5,318 nt of DNA from Candidatus Moraniibacteriota bacterium (GCA_014729445.1 WJJX01000063.1:1-5318); one strand, 5' to 3'; shown: positions 1 to 5,290, counted from the first letter of the stretch. A program made the numbers and translations. Notes: generated by a model from the sequence alone, not told the origin.

Positions 1-6
1 GGAAAA

Positions 7-11
7 AAAGG
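7..11 (+). promoter_or_regulatory. Possible ribosome binding site for the first gene
   Basis: AAAGG lies 7 nt before a GTG codon at 19, a good Shine-Dalgarno spacing. It is the main argument for starting the first gene at GTG 19 and not treating the frame as running in from outside the window. The match is short and sits in a run of A, so it could be chance. Confidence 0.35.
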
Positions 12-18
12 CAAGAAC

Positions 19-1566
19 GTGCTAGTAAGGACGTTATTATTTTGTCATTTTGAAAATTTTGACTTTGCTAAGCTCAAAAATGGGAAAAAAGCTGGTAAAG
101 CTGATAATGATGGATCTTTATTAGAAAGTTCTGATTTAAGTGAAATGCTGTCGGTTTTTTATGATATTTTTAAAGATGACCCAGCTGGAATTGAAAGGTT
201 AAAGAATGAATTGGTGCCGATCTTTCATTTTCTTGAAATAAATGAAGGAGATAAGAGAAGGGATTTTTTTATAAAAAATTTCCGTTTTTTAGCTTTGGGT
301 TTGGATGAAATCGAAAAAAAATTTGACTGGCTAAAAGAATTTTTTGATTTAAAAGATGAAAAAGTTTTGTCGATGTTAAAGAAAAATCCTTCGATCGCAA
401 ATCTAGTCACTTCAGATATAGAAGGCAAGATTGAAGAATGGAATCAAATAGGAATTTCAGAAAAGTGCTTTAAGAGAATTATAGCTAAAACTCCGAGCCT
501 TTTAAAAAAGGATATCTCTCATATTTCAGGTGTCCTGAACTTGTGTAAAAGATTTTCGTTTGATATTGAAGAAGAATCGATTTTGAGCGGTATTACTCAA
601 AATTCCAAAATTTTATTAAGAGAGCCTTATTTTATTTTTTTGAAATATTTGCTTGATAAGTTTATGGGCAAACCGGGATTGGAGTTAAGGGGAGTTTTGG
701 CTTCACCCAGGACGAAGCTAGATCGATTTTTCAAAGACTTGAAGCCCGAATTGAGATATGATGGGAGTTTGGGAGATCTTAACAAGATTTTAGATCGTTT
801 TTTTAAGACTTTTAGATCTAAATTTGATGAAACATTAAATGATGAAAATTGCAGCCCGGATCAATTCATACCTATAATTGAACTTTTTTTTGGAAAAGCG
901 GGAGATGTTTTGGAAGAAAAAAAGTCGGGCAATTTGCATTATTTAATGTTTTTCTTGGATAATTTTGAAGAAGTTAGCAATGAAAAAGAATTGAATTATG
1001 CCTGGACTAATCATTTGAGCCTAATAAAAAAAAGTGACCCTGAACCTATCTTTGAGCCGGTGGAAAAAAGTCAAGCAGATGCTCCTTCTCACATAGTACA
1101 CTCTTCTCGTTTCGAAACCGAGGAAGAAGAATTGTATTATAGGTTGTTAGATCCCCGTAAAAAGGGTGAGGTTTATTTTGAGAAAAATCAAAAATATTCC
1201 CCGCTTGAAATTTTTAGCGCTTATGTGCTTTCCAGACTAGAAGGTCAGAAATATCTAGATCCTGAAATTTTAAAACAGGGTTTTAAAGAAAAAGTTTCTC
1301 AGTTGAATGATCGGTTGAAACGGGCCTGTCTTTTAAAGACTTATATTAATTTTGAAATACTTTTGCAAGAGGTTTCAGAAACAAAAGATGACGAATATCC
1401 CTTTACCTTAGAAGATCTTTATTCTATTATTATTTGTAGTTTCGGCAAGCCCGGAGAAGATAGAAACGCCTTTAGAGATTTAATTGAATATATGAAGGGG
1501 GCTGATCCGGACTGGTTTAGTAATTACGAATGGGAGTGGGAAAGAACAAAAAGCAGTATTAAATAA
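19..1566 (+). CDS. mTERF-like repeat protein, soluble, possible nucleic-acid binder
   Basis: No named orthologue is recognised. Residues 83-220 break into about four helical repeats of 34-37 residues (roughly 83-115, 116-149, 150-186, 187-220). Each has a short motif at its second helix: IKNFRFLAL, KKNPSIANL, AKTPSLLKK and TQNSKILLR. The equivalent positions F88, P124, P159 and S196 are 36, 35 and 37 residues apart. The K-x-P-x-(L/I) pattern and the intervening 'hydrophobic-x-x-LGL/IGIS-E' linkers resemble mTERF repeats, which in organelles bind DNA or RNA and act in transcription termination or ribosome assembly. Residues 220-340 are helical and unrecognised. A Pro/Glu/Ser linker (about 338-372) leads to a second unrecognised helical domain (about 373-500) ending in a Trp-rich tail. 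There is no signal peptide or membrane segment, so it is probably cytoplasmic. The frame is open to the left edge, so GTG 19 is a likely but unproven start; ATG 145 is an alternative. The stop is TAA. The next gene follows after 23 bp and is probably co-transcribed. The mTERF assignment is by eye from pattern only; a generic helical-repeat protein is the main alternative. Confidence 0.8.
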   Translation: MLVRTLLFCHFENFDFAKLKNGKKAGKADNDGSLLESSDLSEMLSVFYDIFKDDPAGIERLKNELVPIFHFLEINEGDKRRDFFIKNFRFLALGLDEIEKKFDWLKEFFDLKDEKVLSMLKKNPSIANLVTSDIEGKIEEWNQIGISEKCFKRIIAKTPSLLKKDISHISGVLNLCKRFSFDIEEESILSGITQNSKILLREPYFIFLKYLLDKFMGKPGLELRGVLASPRTKLDRFFKDLKPELRYDGSLGDLNKILDRFFKTFRSKFDETLNDENCSPDQFIPIIELFFGKAGDVLEEKKSGNLHYLMFFLDNFEEVSNEKELNYAWTNHLSLIKKSDPEPIFEPVEKSQADAPSHIVHSSRFETEEEELYYRLLDPRKKGEVYFEKNQKYSPLEIFSAYVLSRLEGQKYLDPEILKQGFKEKVSQLNDRLKRACLLKTYINFEILLQEVSETKDDEYPFTLEDLYSIIICSFGKPGEDRNAFRDLIEYMKGADPDWFSNYEWEWERTKSSIK

Positions 1567-1589
1567 TATTACTCTGTGATTTCTTAAAA

Positions 1590-2294
1590 ATGCGAAAAAA
1601 ACAAACTTTCGCCGGTGACAAAAAGAAAGGCGGTTCTATTTTGTATAATTGGGAGCAGAAGATGGTTGGGAAGGTTTTGCCTTATATTCCCAAGCGGATA
1701 GAGACCTATCATTTGACTTATTCCACTATGATTTGGTCGAGTTTAATTGTTTTTTCGGGATTTTTGAGTGCAAAGTATAGTTTGAACTGGCTTTGGCTTT
1801 CTTCGGTGATGATTGTTTTTCAGTACATTACCGATCTTTTGGACGGAAAGCTGGGGAAATACAGGAACACAGGGTTGATTAAGTGGGGGTATTATATGGA
1901 TCACTTTTTGGATTATTTTTTTCTCTGTTCGATTTTAATCAGTTATTCTTTCATCATTCCGCAGGAGAAGGAAATAATGCTGTTTTTTATTTTAGCGATT
2001 TTGGGCGGTTATATGGTTAATTCTTATTTGGCCTTTGCCGCCACTAACGAATTTAAGATTTCCTATTTAAAAATCGGCCCAACCGAGGTTCGAATTTTGT
2101 TTATTGTAATTAATACGCTTTTTATCGTTTTTGGCAAAACTTATTTGGCTTTTACTCTTCCCGCTTCCTTGATCCTTTCAACCGCGGGTTTGATTTTTGT
2201 GGTTTACCGAACGCAGAAGTATATTTGGCGGTTGGATATGGAGGAGAAAACCCGCCTATCCTCCCGGTCCGGGAGGACAGGCGGGGGTCTTTGA
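1590..2294 (+). CDS. CDP-alcohol phosphatidyltransferase family membrane protein
   Basis: Enzymes of this family move a phospho-alcohol head group between a CDP-activated donor and an alcohol acceptor in the membrane, usually for phospholipid synthesis. The signature is visible at residues 82-108: D82, D85-G86, G100, D104 and D108 match D-x2-D-G...G-x3-D-x3-D, so all four metal-binding and catalytic aspartates are present. The usual Ala-Arg after DGxx is Gly-Lys (89-90), and there are nine residues, not eight, before G100. An amphipathic N-terminal stretch (about 17-40) precedes about six membrane segments (near 47-62, 66-81, 109-124, 129-150, 168-185 and 186-206), the normal topology. GPTEVR (163-168) is a second conserved-looking loop. 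The donor and acceptor cannot be told from sequence. ATG 1590 has no clear Shine-Dalgarno; ATG 1662 has GGGAG upstream but would remove the N-terminal helix. The last 14 or so residues (from about 221, Arg/Ser/Gly-rich) are encoded by a G/C-rich palindrome and are probably not part of the ancestral protein. Confidence 0.88.
   Translation: MRKKQTFAGDKKKGGSILYNWEQKMVGKVLPYIPKRIETYHLTYSTMIWSSLIVFSGFLSAKYSLNWLWLSSVMIVFQYITDLLDGKLGKYRNTGLIKWGYYMDHFLDYFFLCSILISYSFIIPQEKEIMLFFILAILGGYMVNSYLAFAATNEFKISYLKIGPTEVRILFIVINTLFIVFGKTYLAFTLPASLILSTAGLIFVVYRTQKYIWRLDMEEKTRLSSRSGRTGGGL
2251..2285. repeat. G/C-rich 35-nt palindrome at the 3' end of the phosphatidyltransferase gene
   Basis: The left arm (2251-2267) and right arm (2269-2285) are complementary over 17 positions around a central T, with one A-C mismatch (2258/2278). 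The realistic RNA hairpin has about 14-15 pairs and a small loop. It lies wholly inside the coding frame, and the TGA stop follows at 2292. Only a weak, interrupted T stretch (GTCTTT) follows it, so it is a poor intrinsic terminator; it may instead stabilise the 3' end of the transcript or be a dispersed REP-like element. Its G/C content is sharply higher than that of its surroundings. Confidence 0.8.
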
Positions 2295-2302
2295 GGGGAG
2301 CA

Positions 2303-2404
2303 TTGTTTAAGGTTAAGCTTTCCTCCGGCACCTTTCTTTAATTCCAACAATTCAGCGCCTTCTATCATAATCGATTTGACTAGGTCGCCCGGTCTTAATT
2401 TGTT
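2303..2404 (-). pseudogene. Possible remnant of an unidentified protein-coding gene
   Basis: On the minus strand the 34 codons from 2404 down to 2303 read as a protein-like peptide. It begins NKLRPGDLVKSIMIEGAE and continues with LLELKKGAGGKLNLKQ; the only ATG is at its 13th codon. A stop (TGA, 2407-2405) lies directly upstream, and downstream the frame runs into the G/C-rich palindrome. The composition (RPGDLVK, MIEGAELLELKKG) looks like genuine coding sequence, but neither end has a normal gene boundary. I do not recognise the family. It may be a decayed fragment cut off by the palindrome, a very short gene, or chance. Confidence 0.25.
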
Positions 2405-2456
2405 TCAGTTTCTTTGAAATTTTTTTAAGGAAAAGATGAAATAAAAATGAAGTGAT

Positions 2457-2491
2457 AACCCCCAAACTCCGGTTCCGGGGGTTTGGGGGTT
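2457..2491. repeat. Intergenic G/C-rich palindrome (hairpin)
   Basis: AACCCCCAAAC (2457-2467) pairs perfectly with GTTTGGGGGTT (2481-2491). The 13-nt interior is itself C- and G-rich and can add a few pairs. Neither side is followed by a T-run, so it is not a classic intrinsic terminator, although it could block read-through from the upstream genes. It ends 4 nt before the -35 box of the following promoter. Confidence 0.75.
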
Positions 2492-2495
2492 GCCA

Positions 2496-2524
2496 TTGAC
2501 TTGGATTATCAAAAATAGTATAAT
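2496..2524 (+). promoter_or_regulatory. Strong sigma-70-type promoter for the coiled-coil membrane protein gene
   Basis: TTGACT (-35, 2496-2501) and TATAAT (-10, 2519-2524) are separated by exactly 17 bp, five and six matches out of six to the consensus. Transcription would start near 2531 and leave a leader of about 29 nt, almost all A and T, before the ATG at 2560. The leader shows no Shine-Dalgarno motif. This is the best promoter in the window. Confidence 0.85.
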
Positions 2525-2559
2525 ATTAATAAATTTTTTGATAATATTTAATTTTATTA

Positions 2560-3933
2560 ATGATAAAAGAAGGTGGCAGTAATAACATATCGACCGATAC
2601 GGGAAATTTCGAATTTAAAGGATTAGAAAATGAAAATGGAGCTACGGATACTGAAACGGTAGAATCAATCGAATTCAAAAGTGAGCCTGCGGAAAAATCG
2701 TCTGGGGTCCCCCAAGCCTTTGCTGCGATCACTGCCGATTTGAGAAAGATGATGCCGGAGGGTAAAAAACCGGATTTTTCGGGGAATAAAGAAGCTGAGC
2801 CTGCCCTTTTGACCGATCAGGGGCCTGTTTTTGAGACTGAGGCATCCGGAGAGGTTTTTGAAAAACGGTCAGAGTTTAGTGAGGATTTTAAACAAATGAT
2901 TAAAAATACTTTAGCTCGGGAGTCTCGTTTTTCTGGCAAGTTCCGTAAGGCAGTGATGGGAACTACCGCGTTTGTTTTAATTACGATGTCACCGGCTGGT
3001 GTTGAGTTGATGAAAAATTTTGCCCAAGCTCAATCCTGGGAGCGGGATACGGATAGAGAAGTCGGGAGAATTGGAGATCAACTTAAAACTGTGGAGGAAG
3101 CGCTTGAAACATTTAGAGACCTAAAGCAAGTTGTGGGAATCGGTGAATCCAAGAAGGAAAAAAGACATGCTGATAAGGCGGTGAAATATGCAAACCAAGC
3201 TGCCCAGGGGTTTGATGAATTGGTAAGAATCCTAAATGGACCAGCTCGAAACAAGCTAGAAAGAGCAGAGAGAAAGCTTGCAGGGATAGAACGAGCTGCT
3301 GAAAGAGCTAGAGATTCTGCGAACGAGGCCGCAGAAGATAAAGAGGGACTTCTTTCGTTGAGGAATAAGCGAAATACAAGGGCGGAGGAAGCCGCGGATA
3401 GGGCCGAGGGATATGCAGTAAAAGGTCATAATTATTTGGTGAGTTATCAGGATGGATTTGATACGAAGGGTAATTACGTCGGCCGCCCCTCTGGAAGTGA
3501 TGAAAGATTGAACAGAAGACTAGAGAGGAGAAGAGATAGAGAAGTGGATTCTAACTGGAGAAAAATTGGAAAATTTAATGAAAGATACAATGATTTAGGA
3601 GGTTTAGATCTTAGAGTGACTCGATTAGGAAATGAGATGGGTGCTTTAAGTTCGGAGTTTAACAACACTCGTGAAAGATCAGAAAAAATTCAAATTGTAA
3701 ACAGTTTTTATGATAAGCTTGACGAATTATATCGTATTCATAAAGAGGCCGTTGAAATTTTAGGGGATATAGATTCTTTTCAGAGACGGGAAGAATCTTA
3801 TTTGACACAAGACCAGAAAGATAATCTGGTAAAAATAAAAGGCTTTATTAGATATTATACCGCTAAGTTTCGCAGCGTATATGATCCAAATTTAAGCCGG
3901 TACAATTCAATGTATGATGAATTGAGTCGATAA
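2560..3933 (+). CDS. Single-pass membrane or secreted coiled-coil protein, function unknown
   Basis: The family is not recognised. The first 125 or so residues are polar and acidic (many Glu, Asp, Ser, Gly) and probably disordered. A basic patch (KFRK, 127-130) is followed by one hydrophobic segment (about 131-150) and then F-AQA-QS (154-159). This is built like a signal peptide with an A-x-A cleavage site after residue 157, but displaced about 125 residues from the N-terminus. It may be a membrane anchor with the N-terminus inside and C-terminus outside, or an internal secretion signal. Residues 160-300 are Ala/Glu/Arg/Lys-rich and coiled-coil-like. A Gly/Tyr-rich break (about 296-312) is followed by a very Arg-rich stretch (315-330) and more long helices to residue 457. 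The protein has no cysteine. It is driven by the promoter at 2496-2524. ATG 2560 has no upstream Shine-Dalgarno, while a purine-rich AAGAAGGTGG lies just inside the gene, with no suitable in-frame start after it. The stop is TAA. Confidence 0.85.
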   Translation: MIKEGGSNNISTDTGNFEFKGLENENGATDTETVESIEFKSEPAEKSSGVPQAFAAITADLRKMMPEGKKPDFSGNKEAEPALLTDQGPVFETEASGEVFEKRSEFSEDFKQMIKNTLARESRFSGKFRKAVMGTTAFVLITMSPAGVELMKNFAQAQSWERDTDREVGRIGDQLKTVEEALETFRDLKQVVGIGESKKEKRHADKAVKYANQAAQGFDELVRILNGPARNKLERAERKLAGIERAAERARDSANEAAEDKEGLLSLRNKRNTRAEEAADRAEGYAVKGHNYLVSYQDGFDTKGNYVGRPSGSDERLNRRLERRRDREVDSNWRKIGKFNERYNDLGGLDLRVTRLGNEMGALSSEFNNTRERSEKIQIVNSFYDKLDELYRIHKEAVEILGDIDSFQRREESYLTQDQKDNLVKIKGFIRYYTAKFRSVYDPNLSRYNSMYDELSR

Positions 3934-3976
3934 GCTAACTGAAACAGTAAAAGCAATAAAAAAATTAGTTATAGTA

Positions 3977-3982
3977 TATAAT
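3977..3982 (+). promoter_or_regulatory. Possible -10 box before the Pro/Gln-tail gene
   Basis: TATAAT lies 18 bp before the ATG at 4001, in the 67-bp gap after the coiled-coil gene. No good -35 box sits 16-18 bp upstream (the sequence there is near CAATAA), and the DNA is so A/T-rich that chance matches are common. The short distance would give a leader of only about 10-12 nt. Co-transcription with the upstream gene is equally possible, since no terminator is seen in the gap. Confidence 0.3.
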
Positions 3983-4000
3983 AATAAAATAAAAAATTTT

Positions 4001-4471
4001 ATGGAACAAAGCGAAATAAAAACTAAATTGGCTGAAATTGTGAAGGCTTCTTCTTTGACGGACGAAGAAAAAAGTCTTTGGGAAGCGTTTATCAGCGGCG
4101 GGAAGGACGAGTATTTGAAGTATATTTTGGAATCTTTGGAACAGGATCCAAGCTTCATTGCTTTTTTGACTCATAATTTGAAAAGCAAAATCGAGGCTTT
4201 TTCCAAACAGGATTCCAAGATGATGGAGCAAATTGTGGAGGAGGAAAAAGGTTATATGGAAAGTTTGGAGGAAAAGGAGGAAAGCGGGCATCAAGGTCAA
4301 GCCTCCCAGGGGGTTCAGCGGCCAGAAGTTTCCAAAGAGCCCGAGCAGCCTCAATCACCTCAACAGTCCGGAGCTTCCGAAGAGCCGCAAGAGCCACCTC
4401 AAGAGCCACCTCAACAACCACCTCAGCAGCCACCTCAGCAGCCTAAAGCTCCTGAAACTCCTCAGTCTTAG
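4001..4471 (+). CDS. Small protein with helical N-terminal domain and Pro/Gln repeat tail, function unknown
   Basis: The family is not recognised. Residues 1-95 are predicted helical and strongly acidic. They include an L-T-D-E-E-K-x-L-W-E-x-F segment (about 19-30), followed by LKYILESLEQDPSFIAFL, which looks like a small helical bundle. From about residue 96 the sequence turns into a low-complexity Gln/Pro/Glu/Ser tail that ends in four tandem P-P-Q units (EPPQ twice, QPPQ twice) and further Pro residues. There is no signal peptide or membrane segment, and no cysteine. The tail is likely extended (polyproline-like) and may be a linker or a docking site for a partner; that is inference. ATG 4001 has only an A/T-rich leader and no Shine-Dalgarno. 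The gene ends in TAG, and two hairpin terminators follow within 110 bp. A frame on the opposite strand is open over part of this gene but lacks protein-like composition. Confidence 0.8.
   Translation: MEQSEIKTKLAEIVKASSLTDEEKSLWEAFISGGKDEYLKYILESLEQDPSFIAFLTHNLKSKIEAFSKQDSKMMEQIVEEEKGYMESLEEKEESGHQGQASQGVQRPEVSKEPEQPQSPQQSGASEEPQEPPQEPPQQPPQQPPQQPKAPETPQS
4382..4444 (+). repeat. 12-nt tandem repeats encoding the Pro/Gln tail
   Basis: Units at 4391-4402 and 4403-4414 are identical (GAGCCACCTCAA). Units at 4415-4426 and 4427-4438 are variants (CAACCACCTCAG, CAGCCACCTCAG), with partial units on each side. The 12-nt period keeps the reading frame, so gain or loss of a unit changes tail length by four residues without a frameshift. 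The identical first pair suggests recent duplication by slippage. Confidence 0.85.
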
Positions 4472-4491
4472 CGGCGGGTTTTGAAATTAGT

Positions 4492-4538
4492 AGCCGTCAT
4501 AACCCCGGACTGAAGTCTCGGGGTTATGACTTTTGGCT
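4492..4538 (+). terminator. G/C-rich hairpin, probable first terminator after the + strand genes
   Basis: GTCATAACCCCG (4496-4507) pairs with CGGGGTTATGAC (4519-4530). Inside, GACT and AGTC can pair around a tight loop with one bulged T. TTTT follows directly, and AGCC (4492-4495) can also pair with GGCT (4535-4538) across those Ts. The short T-run makes it a moderate terminator at best; it may instead belong to the same class of palindrome as those at 2251 and 2457. Confidence 0.6.
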
Positions 4539-4543
4539 GGGAT

Positions 4544-4579
4544 AAAAAAACAGCGACAATCAAAACCGCTGTTTTTTTT
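4544..4579. terminator. Bidirectional intrinsic terminator between convergent genes
   Basis: Seven A plus CAGCG (4544-4555) pair with CGCTG plus T (4567-4578) around an 11-nt loop. An eight-T run follows on the + strand and a seven-T run on the minus strand. It lies between the + strand Pro/Gln-tail gene and the minus-strand TM2 gene, exactly where a shared terminator is expected. Confidence 0.85.
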
Positions 4580-4625
4580 ATTGCTTGGTGTACGCTAGCG
4601 TGGCAGGGGGGGGAGACAGAGGGGT

Positions 4626-4895
4626 TTATCCTTCGACTTTGATGTACTTTCCTTCCGCGTCTTTGAAGTTGCCGGTTACGATCATGACTAGATCGATTAG
4701 AACCCAAATGCCGAAGCCGCCTAGGGTTACAAGCATTAGAATGCCGGTTCCGATTTTGCCGACGTAGAAGCGATGAATGCCGAGCGAGCCTAAAAAGAAA
4801 CATAAAAGAATGGCCGGAACAAAAGCTTTTTCGCTTTTGGGCTTGGCCGGGGTGGCTTCTTGATTTTGGGGTTGAGCCGCTGGTTGATTTTCCAT
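4626..4895 (-). CDS. TM2 domain-containing membrane protein
   Basis: TM2 domains (Pfam PF05154) are two membrane helices joined by a short loop with a conserved G-x-H-R-F-Y-x-G motif; in bacteria their function is mostly unknown. Here a polar Gln/Pro/Ala/Lys-rich N-terminus (1-24) is followed by helix 1 (about 25-40), the motif GIHRFYVGK (39-47), helix 2 (about 50-73) containing the typical G-x-W-x-L-I-D (D68), and a charged tail (NFKDAEGKYIKVEG). The length of 89 residues is normal for a stand-alone TM2 protein. ATG 4895 leaves the soluble N-terminus intact; no Shine-Dalgarno is visible. It is the second gene of a minus-strand pair, 48 bp after another TM2 gene. The bidirectional terminator lies 46 bp beyond its stop. 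Confidence 0.93.
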   Translation of the reverse strand: MENQPAAQPQNQEATPAKPKSEKAFVPAILLCFFLGSLGIHRFYVGKIGTGILMLVTLGGFGIWVLIDLVMIVTGNFKDAEGKYIKVEG

Positions 4896-4917
4896 AATTT
4901 TTATATTTTAGTGTTTA

Positions 4918-4923
4918 ATTATA
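4918..4923 (-). promoter_or_regulatory. Possible -10 box before the downstream TM2 gene
   Basis: Read on the minus strand this is TATAAT, 22 bp before the ATG at 4895. The -35 region at 16-18 bp spacing has no good match (near TAAGAT), and the sequence is A/T-rich, so this is weak. It would give the second TM2 gene its own promoter within the pair. Confidence 0.25.
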
Positions 4924-4943
4924 ATCAATTTTTAAGCTTGATC

Positions 4944-5258
4944 TTATTGATTTTGAATTTTTTGGCCGGGGTAGCTGATTAAATGGCCCTTACCGTCTTT
5001 TAGTTTTCCAACAATTAATAATGATATTACAATAATACTGTGCAGGATGTCAATGAAAAGGAATAAAAAGCCTAAGAGGGGGTGATTGGTATAAAGACAA
5101 TAAAAAGCGGCAATACTCAAAGATAAATCAAACAAACCCATCAACCATTTGCCTAGATAAAAGTGATGGATGCCTAGAATGCCAAAGACTCCGGCCAGGC
5201 AAATTGATACGGCGTATTTTTTTTCGGAAATGGTTTTTTGGTTGGGGTTTTCCTGCAT
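4944..5258 (-). CDS. TM2 domain-containing membrane protein, divergent, longer helix 2 region
   Basis: The same family as the neighbouring gene: a short polar N-terminus (1-14), helix 1 (about 15-30), the motif GIHHFYLGK (29-37, with His in place of the usual Arg), and a charged end (GKLKDGKGHLISYPGQ). Between the motif and the charged end there are about 47 residues, against 28 in the neighbour. The extra part is hydrophobic (about 41-57 and 61-83, including F-I-D at 68-70) and probably adds a membrane segment. The N-terminus is shorter than the neighbour's and lacks its Gln/Pro-rich character. ATG 5258 has no Shine-Dalgarno, but a plausible promoter lies 33 bp upstream. The stop is TAA, 48 bp before the next gene's start, so the two are probably one transcription unit. 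They may be old duplicates or independently acquired members of a large family. Substrate or partner is unknown. Confidence 0.88.
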   Translation of the reverse strand: MQENPNQKTISEKKYAVSICLAGVFGILGIHHFYLGKWLMGLFDLSLSIAAFYCLYTNHPLLGFLFLFIDILHSIIVISLLIVGKLKDGKGHLISYPGQKIQNQ

Positions 5259-5290
5259 TGGACTTGGGCGTTTAATTTTAAATATTTATT

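Noticed and set aside
225..428. Minus-strand open frame of 67 codons inside the first gene
   Set aside because: It is Ser/Phe/Lys-rich, the expected mirror of a Lys/Glu/Phe-rich gene on the other strand, and has no independent start signals.
2292..2454. Read-through of the TGA stop as a sense codon (recoded TGA as in some CPR lineages)
   Set aside because: The frame beyond TGA stays open for a while, but no gene in the window contains an internal TGA, Trp and Gly use TGG and GGN, and the protein already ends beyond its last helix.
3965..4433. Minus-strand frames overlapping the Pro/Gln-tail gene, including one of 129 codons
   Set aside because: Their Phe/Leu-rich or Ala/Val-repeat content is the complement of the acidic and Pro/Gln coding sequence; the 12-nt repeats fit the + strand frame, and terminators fit the + strand gene.
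4592..4601. Perfect 10-bp palindrome ACGCTAGCGT
   Set aside because: It is short, lies in the 3' untranslated gap and has no repeat elsewhere in the window; it could be chance.
4606..4613. Run of eight G as a phase-variable tract
   Set aside because: It lies downstream of the stop of the TM2 gene and outside any frame or promoter, so slippage would have no evident effect.
4468..4803. Arg/His/Ser-rich minus-strand frame overlapping the TM2 gene
   Set aside because: It runs through both terminators and overlaps a clear TM2 protein in another frame; its composition is that of an out-of-frame shadow.
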